Shown one piece after another: positions 55,862 to 64,000 of a stretch of DNA of 64,000 bases. This stretch comes from JALZUU01 sp964441245 (lineage in GTDB: Bacteria > Bacteroidota > Bacteroidia > Chitinophagales > Saprospiraceae). The notes below the pieces were generated by a model. It saw nothing but the letters and a program-made list of their open reading frames with translations. It was not told the origin of the DNA and did no database searches. A program made the position numbers and the translations under genes. Location of the stretch: the NCBI GenBank assembly GCA_964441245.1, contig CAYTVR010000009.1, positions 4,851 through 68,850 on the forward strand, in the 5' to 3' direction. Each line of letters begins with the position of its first letter. The first letter of the stretch is position 1.

Positions 55862-56929
55862 ATGTCAAGAAAAGTAAAAATAGAAAATTTTGATCCGAAT
55901 GGAATTGGTTTGAGAAATGGCCATTTCATTGGTTTGCCTTTTTCGGAGGAGGAAGCATCTATGGTGATGTTATCTGTTCCTTGGGATGTGACCGTTTCTT
56001 ATCAAGCTGGAACATCGACTGGTGGGGATAATATTTTGTCTGTTTCGACACAATTAGATTTGTATGATGCGGAAGTGAAAAATGCTTGGAAAATGGGATT
56101 GTATTTACGGCCTTCCAATGCTACTTGGTTGCGAAAAAATAATAGTTTGCGTGGGAAGTCAAACGTGCTGATTGAAGAAATGGAACTGGGAGAAGTAATG
56201 GCGGAGTCGCCGCACTTACAGGATTTACAAGCAGAGATTAATGAAGCTTGCGAAGAACTTAGACAATGGGTTTTTGACGAAAGTCAGCAATTGTTACAGC
56301 AAAATAAACTGGTAGGAATCATTGGGGGAGAGCATAGTGTACCTCTTGGTTTTTTAGAAGCTTTGGCTGCAAAGTATGAGGATTTTGGTGTTTTGCAAAT
56401 TGATGCGCATATGGATTTACGAGAAGCTTATGAAGGATTCACTCATTCACATGCTTCTATTTTTTACAATGCATTGAAGATCCCACAGTTATCAAAACTA
56501 GTCCAAGTGGGCATCCGTGATTATTGCGAGGAAGAAGTCAATAGGGTAGCAGCTTCGGAAAAACGTATTGTGGTCTTTTATGATGCCGATATTCGACAAG
56601 CGCAATTTGAGGGATTTAATTTTCATATTACCTGTCAACGAATTGTAGCAGAGTTACCGATGAATGTTTATATTAGTTTTGATATTGATGGTTTAGATCC
56701 GAAACTTTGCCCGAATACGGGGACGCCAGTTCCTGGTGGCTTAGAATTTTCGGAAGCGATGTATTTGATAAAAATGGTGGTGGATAGTGGTCGAAAAATT
56801 ATTGGTTTTGACCTGAGTGAAGTCGCTGGTTTAGGTAATGAATGGGATGGAAATGTCGGTGCTCGAGTAGCTTATCGCTTGGCGAATTTCATGGGTAAAT
56901 CTCATGGTTTGGAAAAAGAAAATGAATAA
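55862..56929 (+). CDS. Agmatinase/arginase-family ureohydrolase
   Basis: 355 residues with the two-manganese ureohydrolase motifs: GGEHSVPLGFLEAL, QIDAHMDLREAYEG (metal ligands) and ISFDIDGLDP. The start MSRKVKIENFDPNGIG and a PWDVTVSYQAGTSTGG opening place it in the agmatinase-like group found in Bacteroidota. It hydrolyses agmatine to putrescine and urea, following the decarboxylase. Cytosolic. A formimidoylglutamase or arginase role is less likely given the neighbour. Confidence 0.85.
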   Translation: MSRKVKIENFDPNGIGLRNGHFIGLPFSEEEASMVMLSVPWDVTVSYQAGTSTGGDNILSVSTQLDLYDAEVKNAWKMGLYLRPSNATWLRKNNSLRGKSNVLIEEMELGEVMAESPHLQDLQAEINEACEELRQWVFDESQQLLQQNKLVGIIGGEHSVPLGFLEALAAKYEDFGVLQIDAHMDLREAYEGFTHSHASIFYNALKIPQLSKLVQVGIRDYCEEEVNRVAASEKRIVVFYDADIRQAQFEGFNFHITCQRIVAELPMNVYISFDIDGLDPKLCPNTGTPVPGGLEFSEAMYLIKMVVDSGRKIIGFDLSEVAGLGNEWDGNVGARVAYRLANFMGKSHGLEKENE

Positions 56930-56946
56930 AGTATTTGAAAATTTGG

Positions 56947-58266
56947 TTAATTTGTAAACCAAAATGGAATAATTGCTTTTCGAAAAACAGAATCAGGTTC
57001 GTTCGCAATTTTTTCTACAGTTAATATATTTTTTCCATTTTTTAGATGATCCGTAGGTAAATAGGTAATGATGCCTTCTATTTTTTTATAAGGAAGTTTA
57101 TAGACTGAATACTCTGTTTGGTACAAGCTATCATTGAGGTAAATTCGATGGTATTGATGATAGCAATTATAGTAGAAGGCATACTTAAGTTGACGATTCT
57201 CTTTTCTTTCTAAGCTATCGATTTTAGTCCATTCGCCACAAACCTTATCAATCATATCCGATTCATTTCCATGGATGGGAATAAAGACTTCCATTAATGG
57301 CCCATCAATTTTTTTACGCTCAATAAAAGGCGAAAAAACACTCAAATTATTTTCTATTAATTCATCTTTATAAAAATATGCTTGGGTTCGATCCAGCCTT
57401 TCAAAATTTTGATATAACCTTTCAGGTGCTAGTAAGTAGATGCCTTCTGTATTAACAAATTGATAGCTTGCTAAGGCCATGATGGGAATAAAAATAGCGG
57501 TAGCTCCTTTAAAATATTCTTTAAAAGAAATATTGGTTAAGAATATAAATAGTAAATAGTTGGCTGGTCTTTGAAAAATATGGAATAGCATTTTAGTGTA
57601 CCACTGATATATTTTGTAATAAATGGATTGAAGTTTTTGATTACTGTGATTCCGTTTTAGGTTACAAAACATGGAGAAAACCGAAATACCTGATAGTAAA
57701 ATTAAAATCAAAATTCCTATAAAATCGAGAATGTTTTCTGGGATGAAAAAGCTCAATAAGTATTTGATTCCTAATAAGATCGCAATGTCAAAACTAAGGA
57801 CAGAAAGCATAATGCCAATATAGGCGGAACTAGCAAAAATGCTGCTACAAAAATTATCTAAACGTTGGATGATAGACTGATTGTTGGGATAATCTTTGAC
57901 GAGGAAATCCATAAAAAAAATAGAATAATTTTTACTTCCTTCTCTGTTAATTCCTTTCGGGAAAACAGAATTGAGGCCAATAAAACCAATCCAAATGGCT
58001 CTTAGTATAAAATGAAAAATAAAACTCGAAGCGATTATAATAGTGGCAATATATAAGTACCAAATACCAGTACGTATCAGTGCGCCTGGAGCCATATTAT
58101 TGATGGCCCATGATCCTAATTGAATGACTGCATCTGGTAATTTTAGAGAACCATATATCGCCAAACCTGAAACAATCAATTCCGCTTGCCAGCTTTCTTG
58201 CTCCAGTTTTTTTAGCCATTTTGGCGTTTTTATTTCTTCTGGTTGATTTGTTGTTTCATTAGTCAT
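56947..58266 (-). CDS. Hypothetical multi-pass membrane protein
   Basis: 439 residues with about six hydrophobic helices in the first 280 residues (WAINNMAPGALIRTGIWYLY, FIFHFILRAIWIGFIGLN, SSAYIGIMLSVLSFDIAILL, IGILILILLSGISVFSMFC, and others) and a C-terminal soluble domain of about 140 residues with little hydrophobicity. I recognise no family. It sits alone between the agmatinase gene and the HPD gene. The start is the ATG at 58266 in the common MTNETTNQ context; the protein stops just before the agmatinase end. Confidence 0.75.
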   Translation of the reverse strand: MTNETTNQPEEIKTPKWLKKLEQESWQAELIVSGLAIYGSLKLPDAVIQLGSWAINNMAPGALIRTGIWYLYIATIIIASSFIFHFILRAIWIGFIGLNSVFPKGINREGSKNYSIFFMDFLVKDYPNNQSIIQRLDNFCSSIFASSAYIGIMLSVLSFDIAILLGIKYLLSFFIPENILDFIGILILILLSGISVFSMFCNLKRNHSNQKLQSIYYKIYQWYTKMLFHIFQRPANYLLFIFLTNISFKEYFKGATAIFIPIMALASYQFVNTEGIYLLAPERLYQNFERLDRTQAYFYKDELIENNLSVFSPFIERKKIDGPLMEVFIPIHGNESDMIDKVCGEWTKIDSLERKENRQLKYAFYYNCYHQYHRIYLNDSLYQTEYSVYKLPYKKIEGIITYLPTDHLKNGKNILTVEKIANEPDSVFRKAIIPFWFTN

Positions 58267-58368
58267 GTTGCTCTAGCTTTTGTTGATTTGACTCACAATA
58301 TAACTATTTGATGAATAATTCTTATGAAGTCGACGAACATCAATACTAATCAGATTAATTCTAATGAA

Positions 58369-58401
58369 AAAGCGCAAAGAGGTTGATTCTTTTTGCGCTT
58401 T
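58369..58401 (-). terminator. Terminator of the homogentisate operon
   Basis: AAAGCGCAAA and TTTGCGCTTT arms around a loop, with T-rich sequence on the minus strand, 23 bp past the HPD stop. Confidence 0.7.
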
Positions 58402-58424
58402 AAAAGTATTCGTTTTTAAAATAT

Positions 58425-59558
58425 TTATAAGGTTCCTCTTAATTCTTGCTCCCGCTCTATGGCTTCAAACAATGCTTTGAAATTTCCTTTTCCGAAAGAA
58501 TTCGCTCCTTTTCGTTGGATGATTTCAAAAAACATAGTCGGTCTTGCTTGAATAGTCTTAGTGAAGATCTGTAGCAAATATCCTTCATCATCGCGATCAA
58601 CTAAGACTCCTAATTTGCGTAAAGCTTCTACATCTTCATCAATAGCTCCAACTCGATCAAGCAAGGCGTCATAATAGGTACCTGGAACTTGTAAAAACTC
58701 AATTCCCCGTTCCTTTAACGCGGTGACTGTTTTAATAATATCATCAGTGGCAACAGCAACGTGTTGAACTCCTTCACCTTCGTAAAATTCTAAGTATTCA
58801 TCTACCTGAGATTTTTTCTTGCCGGGTGCTGGTTCGTTGATGGGGAATTTGATTCTTCCATTTCCATTACTCATTACCTTACTCATCAAAGCAGTATATT
58901 CTGTTGAAATATCTTTATCATCAAAGGAAAGAATTTGTGCAAACCCCATCACTTCTTCATAAAATTTGACCCAATAATTCATTTTTCCTAAGGCTACATT
59001 TCCGACCATGTGATCGACATATTTTAGGCCAACTGATTCTGGATTATAAAAGGTTTCCCACTTTTGATAACCAGGAAGAAAGACCCCCTTATAATCTTTT
59101 CGTTCAACGAAAATATGAACCACTTCTCCATAAGTATAAATTCCTGAGCGAACGACTTTACCATCTGCATCCTCTTCTACCGTTGGCGACATATAATGTT
59201 TAGCACCACGTTCCATAGCAGCATTATAAGCGTAGGTTGCATCGTCAACCCAAAGTGCATTGACTTTGATTCCATCTCCATGCTTGTCGATATGTTGACC
59301 GATTTGGGTACCACTTTTTAGTGGAGAAGTAAGAACTATCCGAATCTTATCTTGTATCACCACATAGGACTCTCGGTCTCGTAAACCTGTTTCTAAACCT
59401 GCGTAAGCCAAGGCTTTAAATCCAAATGCAGATCTGTAAAAATGAGCTGCTTGTTTGGCATTACTGACGTACAATTCCAGATAGTCCGTCCCGTTGATGG
59501 GCATGAAATCTCCAGCTTTGTCATATATTTTGGGCATTTCATTGATTTGATTCGACAT
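58425..59558 (-). CDS. hpd: 4-Hydroxyphenylpyruvate dioxygenase
   Basis: 377 residues, iron(II)-dependent, with two VOC (glyoxalase-type) halves. It converts 4-hydroxyphenylpyruvate to homogentisate. Motifs: YLELYVSNAKQAAHFYRSAFGF in the first half, VDHMVGNV (first iron His), GEGVQHVAVATDDI (second His) and the C-terminal FFEIIQRKG with the Glu ligand and GKGNFKALFEAIEREQ. It lies 60 bp downstream of the homogentisate dioxygenase on the same strand; the two complete tyrosine breakdown to maleylacetoacetate. Confidence 0.95.
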   Translation of the reverse strand: MSNQINEMPKIYDKAGDFMPINGTDYLELYVSNAKQAAHFYRSAFGFKALAYAGLETGLRDRESYVVIQDKIRIVLTSPLKSGTQIGQHIDKHGDGIKVNALWVDDATYAYNAAMERGAKHYMSPTVEEDADGKVVRSGIYTYGEVVHIFVERKDYKGVFLPGYQKWETFYNPESVGLKYVDHMVGNVALGKMNYWVKFYEEVMGFAQILSFDDKDISTEYTALMSKVMSNGNGRIKFPINEPAPGKKKSQVDEYLEFYEGEGVQHVAVATDDIIKTVTALKERGIEFLQVPGTYYDALLDRVGAIDEDVEALRKLGVLVDRDDEGYLLQIFTKTIQARPTMFFEIIQRKGANSFGKGNFKALFEAIEREQELRGTL

Positions 59559-59618
59559 AGTTAGGTGTTTTTAAATAAGTGCTTGAAAAGTATAATTTGG
59601 TGTTTTTTGAAAGATGAT

Positions 59619-60782
59619 CTAATGATGGTTTAGCCAAGATTGATAATATTTTCCATCATCAATTCCCATCGCTTCTTCAGTCATCATCAAAGGTTTGAAT
59701 GTATCAATCATAACAGCTAATTCGCCGGTTTCTTTTTTATCAATACTACCTTCGTAGGTGCCAGGATGTGGGCCATGTGGAATACCTCCAGGGTGTAATG
59801 AAATATGACCTTGGTCAATATCATTTCGACTCATAAAATCACCATCAACGTAGTACAACATTTCGTCAGAGTCGATATTAGAATGATTGTATGGTGCAGG
59901 AATCGCTTTTGGATGATAATCATACATCCGAGGACAAAAAGAACAAATCACAAATGCAGCAGTTTCAAAAGTTTGATGAACTGGAGGTGGTTGATGCACT
60001 CTTCCTGTTATAGGTTCAAAGTTGTGAATCGAAAAACCATAAGGATAATTATATCCATCCCAACCGACAACATCAAACGGATGCGTAGCATATAGCATTT
60101 CATGTAAATGTCCTTGTTTTTTTACTTTTATGATAAAATCTCCTGTTTCATCGTGTGTTTCTAATTGGCTCGGAATCTTATAATCTCTTTCACAGAATGG
60201 TGAATGTTCGAGCAACTGGCCAAACCAATTTCTATATCTTTTAGGTGTATAAATTGGGTGAAAAGATTCGGCATATAGCAATCTATTTTCTTCCGTATCG
60301 AAATGAATTTGATAAATCATTCCTCTAGGTATGATCAAGTAGTCACCATATTCAAATTCGATATTCCCAAAAAGTGTTTTTAAGGTTCCGCTACCTTTAT
60401 GAACGAAAATCATTTCATCGGCATCTGCATTTTTGTAAAAATAATCGGTCATAGAAGTCTTTGGTGCAGCTAATCCGATATGGACATCAGAGTTGACCAT
60501 CAATGTTTTTCGGCTATCTAAAAAATCGATTTCCGCTTCTATTTGAAAACCAATTAGTTTTCTAGCTTTCATGTTTTTTTCTACTGCGATCTTAGGACTC
60601 ATGTCTTTAGAGCCTAGAATTTCTTTAACCATCGTTGGTCGATGAATATGATAGAGTAGAGAAGACATGCCATCAAAACCGATGGTACCAAATAATTGCT
60701 CATTGTAAAGCGTTCCATCAGGTTGTCTAAATTGAGTATGCCGTTTTGGCGGTATTTTTCCCAAGCGATGATAGATAGGCAT
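59619..60782 (-). CDS. hmgA: Homogentisate 1,2-dioxygenase
   Basis: 387 residues, non-heme iron, of the shorter bacterial type. It opens the ring of homogentisate. Signature regions: IFVHKGSGTLKTLFG and FEYGDYLIIPRGMIYQIHF in the cupin part, PFDVVGWDGYNYPYGFSIH, RVHQPPPVHQTFET and SLHPGGIPHGPHPGTYEGS, which carry the iron-binding histidines. It is the first gene of the pathway operon, followed by hpd. The upstream region (60783-60964) contains a TTTGTCGAAGAAG motif and a direct repeat, described separately. Confidence 0.93.
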   Translation of the reverse strand: MPIYHRLGKIPPKRHTQFRQPDGTLYNEQLFGTIGFDGMSSLLYHIHRPTMVKEILGSKDMSPKIAVEKNMKARKLIGFQIEAEIDFLDSRKTLMVNSDVHIGLAAPKTSMTDYFYKNADADEMIFVHKGSGTLKTLFGNIEFEYGDYLIIPRGMIYQIHFDTEENRLLYAESFHPIYTPKRYRNWFGQLLEHSPFCERDYKIPSQLETHDETGDFIIKVKKQGHLHEMLYATHPFDVVGWDGYNYPYGFSIHNFEPITGRVHQPPPVHQTFETAAFVICSFCPRMYDYHPKAIPAPYNHSNIDSDEMLYYVDGDFMSRNDIDQGHISLHPGGIPHGPHPGTYEGSIDKKETGELAVMIDTFKPLMMTEEAMGIDDGKYYQSWLNHH

Positions 60783-60792
60783 GTTTATATTT

Positions 60793-60805
60793 TTTGTCGA
60801 AGAAG
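60793..60805. repeat. Lone end sequence TTTGTCGAAGAAG of the TTCTTCGACAAA family
   Basis: Exactly the 13-bp right end of copy C (63381-63393), 10 bp upstream of the hmgA start. No other part of the repeat is present. It could be a relic or a binding site. Confidence 0.45.
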
Positions 60806-60814
60806 TTTTTTGTA

Positions 60815-60896
60815 AAAAGGAATTTAGTTGCTATGACAAATATATTTAAAAATAAGGTGTCATGCAAAATTGGATGCTATTAAAAGGAATTTAGTT
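60815..60896. promoter_or_regulatory. Candidate regulator-binding region before hmgA
   Basis: A 15-bp direct repeat AAAAGGAATTTAGTT at 60815-60829 and 60882-60896, with a short palindrome ATGACA ... TGTCAT at 60833-60863 between them. The gene for a MarR-type regulator lies immediately upstream, so this is a plausible site for it. Confidence 0.5.
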
Positions 60897-60964
60897 AAGT
60901 AGCCAAAAGCATATGAGAAATGTTGCTGACCAAAGAGTGCTATTTTTTATAAGTCATATAGGTA

Positions 60965-61405
60965 TTATTTTTCTTTAAAATTCTGATAGATTTGATCCAT
61001 CAATCTTTGAAAAGTAATAAAATCTTCATCACTTAAATTTTTCCATCCTGTTTGTCTTAATGCTATTATTTGTGGATACGCTTTTTGATAAATTTTCCTT
61101 CCTTTTTTTGTCAAAAAAATATTGAAAGATCTACGATCCTCTTCGGATCGTTGTCGTTGGGTCAAATCTTTTTTACACATTAAGTCGATAATACGTGAAA
61201 GGGTAGGAGCATCTTTAAAATTGCTATTGGCTAAATCTGTTTGAGATTGACCATCTTGTTGATGGAGACTGTCTAGAATGACCCATTGTTCTGTTGTAAT
61301 ATCTAATTCTAGATCGCGGAAAATTTGTAAGACATTTTGTCGAATAATTTTAAGTGTCCGTTCAAGAATAGGTCCGAAATTATGAGTGTTATTTGATTCT
61401 AGCAT
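60965..61405 (-). CDS. MarR-family transcriptional regulator
   Basis: 146 residues, winged-helix dimer. It shows the MarR layout: ITTEQWVILDSLHQQDGQSQTDLAN (helix-turn-helix), APTLSRIIDLMCKKDLTQR (recognition region) and the wing SEEDRRSFNIFLTKKGRK. It lies 183 bp upstream of hmgA on the same strand and probably controls the hmgA-hpd pathway, perhaps released by an aromatic acid ligand. Regulation of the operon is inferred from adjacency and the operator-like sequences between them. Confidence 0.88.
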   Translation of the reverse strand: MLESNNTHNFGPILERTLKIIRQNVLQIFRDLELDITTEQWVILDSLHQQDGQSQTDLANSNFKDAPTLSRIIDLMCKKDLTQRQRSEEDRRSFNIFLTKKGRKIYQKAYPQIIALRQTGWKNLSDEDFITFQRLMDQIYQNFKEK

Positions 61406-61517
61406 GTGACAAATTTAAAAAACTATTCTGATTCTTTTACATTATATAAAATTTGTATATATTAGTCAATATAATTTTCATTGCTATCGGAAATTATCAG
61501 CTATATATAAACTAATG

Positions 61518-61641
61518 TTCTTCGACAGACCTGTACGTACGCATGTATTTGTATAGACATTCAAAATTGAAATTCAACGCTTCCTATGGTTGCTTTTTCA
61601 TCTCACTTAATGTCCATCCATGTGTACGATTTGTAGAAGAA
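61518..61641 (-). repeat. Full copy B of the TTCTTCGACAAA repeat family (about 124 bp)
   Basis: The reverse complement of this segment matches copy A (25999-26108): both contain GAGATGAAAAAGC and GGAAGCGTTGAATTTCAATT followed by TTGAATGTCTATA. The ends are TTCTTCGAC and TAGAAGAA. It lies 20 bp upstream of the histidine kinase start. Confidence 0.65.
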
Positions 61642-61660
61642 TGTAAATTAATTGGTCTTC

Positions 61661-63331
61661 ATGAGTACCATTCAAAAGAATAGAATTATCCTAATTCAGA
61701 ATACGGAGATGTATTTAGTGAAAATATTGGTACAGAAACTGAAATCTATTAATTCTACAAATGTTCGTATTGTCTCCTCAACTGAAGAAGAGCCTATCGA
61801 ATATAATAAAGATACCGATTTGATCATCCAGCAATACGATCCTGAATTATCTAGTGTGGATAATTTTAAAATATTAAAGGATTGTAAGCAAAATTATTCT
61901 CATACTTCTTTTATTTTTATTGGTCCGGCTATTGGAGAAATGGCTGCTGTAAAATGTATTAAGCAAGGAGCAGATGATTATATATTATTGAATCAATTGG
62001 ATGATATCAGTTCAATTGTGGAGGAAAATTTAAGTAAAAACGAGAAAAGTGATGAATTGATTTTTAGGTCAAATCCTTGGGGACAAAATTTAGAAAGTGT
62101 ATTTGACCAATCCTACGCAGCCTTAAAAGATAAGTTAGAGAAGCAGTTACATTTCAATGAAAAATTAATGGAAATGCTACCTGCAGATATTTATCTTTCA
62201 GACTTGAGTATTCGGCCAATTCGATTTTTTAATATGAATATTTTGAATCGCTTTGGCTATACTCAAAAGGATTTTGAAAGACCAGGTGAATTGTTATCCA
62301 ATTTTGTTCATCCAGATGATATTGATAACGTCCATGCTATAAATTATGATATTTTCACCAACCAAGAAGATCAGTTTTTTGATTTTGAGTATAGAGTAAG
62401 AGATAAAGAAGGCAACTGGCATTGGTTACATTCAAGAGAAGTTATTTTTAAACGAGATGCGGAAGGGTTTGCTAGTCATATTTTAGGGGTCAATTATGAT
62501 ATTTCTGAATTAAAAAAAGTCCAGAAAGAATTGGCTGAAAAAAATGAAAACTTGGAAGCGATGGTTGCTGCTCGAACTTTTGCATTACAACAATCAAATG
62601 AAGATTTAGAGCGATTCGCCTTTATCGCCTCCCATGATCTACAAGAGCCTCTGCGAATGATCATTAGTTATTTACAATTGTTCAAAAGATCTTCTATTGG
62701 TCAATTGAATGAAGAACAGTTAACTTTTTTAGGTTTTGCCGAAGAAGGTGCACAAAGAATGCATCACCTCTTACTCAATTTATTGGAATATAGTCGATTG
62801 ACCTCTGAAAAAACTACTTTTAAAGAGGTAGGTTTAGACGAAATCCTGGCTGAAATAATACGAAATCTTTCTGCTCAAATCGAAGAAACACAAGCTGTTA
62901 TTAAAGTCCCCATTTTGCCCAAAATTATTGGCCATAAAAGCCAACTTATCCAAGTTTTTCAGAATCTGATTTCCAACGCTATTAAATTTCAACATCAGGA
63001 GGCAGTCCCTAAAGTGAGTATTACCTATAGAGAAGAGAAAAATCGCCATGTTTTTGCAGTGAAAGACAATGGTATTGGAATAGAGGAGGAGTTTCAAGAT
63101 CAAATATTCCAAGCTTTTAAACGATTAAACTCTCGTCAAAAATACAAAGGAAGTGGGGTTGGCTTATCCATCTGCAAGAAAATTATTACTAATCACTTTG
63201 GTGAAATGTGGTTAGAATCCTACCCAAACCTTGGAACTACTTTTTTCTTTTCTATTTCCAAGGAATTAAAACTGACAGATAGAGAAAAATCTTCTTCGAC
63301 AAATCCTATGGACCTTCATAAAATAGGATAA
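61661..63331 (+). CDS. PAS-domain sensor histidine kinase with N-terminal pseudo-receiver
   Basis: About 556 residues from the ATG at 61661. Residues about 1-120 look like a response-regulator receiver (NRIILIQNTEMYLVKILVQK ... KQGADDYILLNQLDD), but the phospho-acceptor Asp appears replaced: TDLIIQQYDP has Gln there. A PAS domain (about 175-290, RDKEGNWHWLHSREVIF, LGVNYDISELKK) and a coiled linker follow. The kinase core has the H-box FIASHDLQEPLRM (about residue 323), N-box QNLISNAIKFQ, G1 DNGIGI and G2 GSGVGLSICKKI. No membrane span: cytosolic. Its last codons and stop lie within repeat copy C, which is odd. Confidence 0.9.
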   Translation: MSTIQKNRIILIQNTEMYLVKILVQKLKSINSTNVRIVSSTEEEPIEYNKDTDLIIQQYDPELSSVDNFKILKDCKQNYSHTSFIFIGPAIGEMAAVKCIKQGADDYILLNQLDDISSIVEENLSKNEKSDELIFRSNPWGQNLESVFDQSYAALKDKLEKQLHFNEKLMEMLPADIYLSDLSIRPIRFFNMNILNRFGYTQKDFERPGELLSNFVHPDDIDNVHAINYDIFTNQEDQFFDFEYRVRDKEGNWHWLHSREVIFKRDAEGFASHILGVNYDISELKKVQKELAEKNENLEAMVAARTFALQQSNEDLERFAFIASHDLQEPLRMIISYLQLFKRSSIGQLNEEQLTFLGFAEEGAQRMHHLLLNLLEYSRLTSEKTTFKEVGLDEILAEIIRNLSAQIEETQAVIKVPILPKIIGHKSQLIQVFQNLISNAIKFQHQEAVPKVSITYREEKNRHVFAVKDNGIGIEEEFQDQIFQAFKRLNSRQKYKGSGVGLSICKKIITNHFGEMWLESYPNLGTTFFFSISKELKLTDREKSSSTNPMDLHKIG

Positions 63332-63393
63332 GTAAGCGACGAGCAGAAGCACATTTTTAAGTTTTATAAGGCTTAGAGGCTTTGTCGAAGAAG
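63291..63393 (+). repeat. Full copy C of the TTCTTCGACAAA repeat family (about 103 bp), overlapping a gene end
   Basis: Ends CTTCTTCGACAAATCC and GGCTTTGTCGAAGAAG form nearly perfect 16-bp inverted repeats. The left part (GACAAATCCTATGGACCTTC) matches copy A. It begins inside the histidine kinase frame, supplying its last residues and stop (63329-63331). Confidence 0.65.
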
Positions 63394-63401
63394 TAATAAA
63401 A

Positions 63402-63430
63402 ATAGGCTGTCCGAAAACCGAACAGCCTAT
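63402..63430 (-). terminator. Rho-independent terminator of the glutamine synthetase gene
   Basis: ATAGGCTGTCCG / CGAACAGCCTAT arms with one wobble pair, followed by five T on the minus strand, about 33 bp past the stop. Confidence 0.85.
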
Positions 63431-63462
63431 AGCCTTAACCATATAAAACCAAATTAATATTA

Positions 63463-64000
63463 TTATGCAGGAACTGTTATGTTCGCACTTTTTACTGTTT
63501 TTATGATTCTACCTGCGATCTTGTATGGATCACCATTTGACGCAGGTCGACGATCTTCTAACCAGCCTTTCCAGCCAGCCTCTACTGTACCAATCGGGAT
63601 TCGAATAGAAGCACCACGATCAGACACACCGAAAGAGAAATCATTGATTGAAGCTGTTTCGTGTTTTCCAGTTAAACGCATGTCATTGTACGCACCGTAC
63701 ACTGCTATGTGTTCTTTTGCAACTGGTCGGAAAGCTTCACAAATTGCTTCATATATTTCTTTTGAACCACAAGTTCTTAAAGTTGTATTAGAGAAATTGG
63801 CGTGCATTCCTGAACCATTCCAATCTCCTTGAATTGGTTTTGGATGATATTCGATATAATATCCATATTGTTCAGTCAATCGATCTAGCAAATATCTTGC
63901 TACCCAAATTTCATCACCTGCTTTCTTTGCTCCTTTAGCAAACAATTGGAATTCCCATTGTCCAGATGCAACTTCTTGGTTAATTCCTTCAAAATTTAAT
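63463..64000 (-). CDS. Type II glutamine synthetase (5' truncated by window edge)
   Basis: Only the C-terminal 178 or so residues are visible; translation continues through the right edge of the window as LNFEGINQEVASGQWEFQ before LFAKGAKKAGDE. It forms glutamine from glutamate, ammonia and ATP. Clear family motifs: GQWEFQ (active-site region), HPKPIQGDWNGSGMHANF (ammonium and glutamate site), and FGVSDRGASIRIP ... WLEDRRPASNGDPY. The order and the GVSDRGAS/EDRRPASN pattern fit the shorter GSII-type enzyme rather than the long GSI or GSIII. The start and N-terminal beta-grasp are not in view. Confidence 0.92.
   Translation of the reverse strand, partial: LNFEGINQEVASGQWEFQLFAKGAKKAGDEIWVARYLLDRLTEQYGYYIEYHPKPIQGDWNGSGMHANFSNTTLRTCGSKEIYEAICEAFRPVAKEHIAVYGAYNDMRLTGKHETASINDFSFGVSDRGASIRIPIGTVEAGWKGWLEDRRPASNGDPYKIAGRIIKTVKSANITVPA

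Overview
The window is AT-rich DNA of a gliding, non-phototrophic member of the Bacteroidota, most likely from the Saprospiria side of the phylum; I cannot name a genus. The evidence is a GldG gliding protein, secreted proteins with type IX secretion (T9SS) C-terminal sorting domains of both types, SprB-type adhesin repeats, a DUF5686 outer-membrane protein, TonB/ExbB/ExbD energy transduction, and several promoters of the phylum's TTG-N20-TAnnTTTG form. Genes lie on both strands, and there are few long gaps. I see no tRNA, rRNA, CRISPR array, prophage or intact insertion sequence.

Layout. 1-9023: cell-envelope and housekeeping genes (gldG, a DUF4340 protein, an S1/P1-like hydrolase, a DUF368 undecaprenyl-phosphate flippase, a flavin reductase, aroE, proline dehydrogenase, a sterol-desaturase-family hydroxylase). 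9358-18415: secreted proteins (a 1909-residue SprB-repeat adhesin, a subtilase lipoprotein, a T9SS-exported esterase). 18513-21958: small envelope proteins, a cytochrome P450 and a CpcT/CpeT-fold lipoprotein. 22091-25855: a two-gene fatty-acid beta-oxidation operon. 26592-32071: an ExbB-ExbD-ExbD-patatin-TonB locus and folC. 32202-42618: a CUB/FnIII secreted protein, a 53-residue two-helix membrane protein found by reading the minus strand, a phosphoesterase/kinase-like/beta-barrel fusion, and a DUF5686 protein.

43194-53602 is the most striking region. Ten adjacent same-strand genes appear to encode an inositol-phosphorylceramide pathway: serine palmitoyltransferase, an acyltransferase (candidate bacterial ceramide synthase), an SDR reductase, myo-inositol-phosphate synthase, a CDP-alcohol phosphatidyltransferase, a PgpA-type phosphatase, an Aur1-like PAP2 inositol-phosphorylceramide synthase, and a PfkB kinase resembling inositol kinase. 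Interleaved with these are two enzymes that look like eukaryotic ceramide-tailoring enzymes: a full-length DEGS1-like dihydroceramide delta-4 desaturase and an FA2H/Scs7-like 2-hydroxylase. Together they would make a hydroxylated, unsaturated, inositol-bearing sphingolipid.

53724-64000: a GtrA protein, an arginine decarboxylase/agmatinase pair, an unknown membrane protein, a tyrosine/homogentisate catabolic pair with a MarR regulator, a PAS histidine kinase, and a type II glutamine synthetase cut by the window edge.

Non-coding structure includes a family of about 100-125 bp repeats with ends TTCTTCGACAAA (25999, 61518, 63291, a partial at 6463 and a lone end at 60793). One copy supplies the last codons and stop of the histidine kinase. 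There is also a palindrome shared downstream of two promoters, a 159-bp element with 16-bp inverted ends, and several strong terminators.
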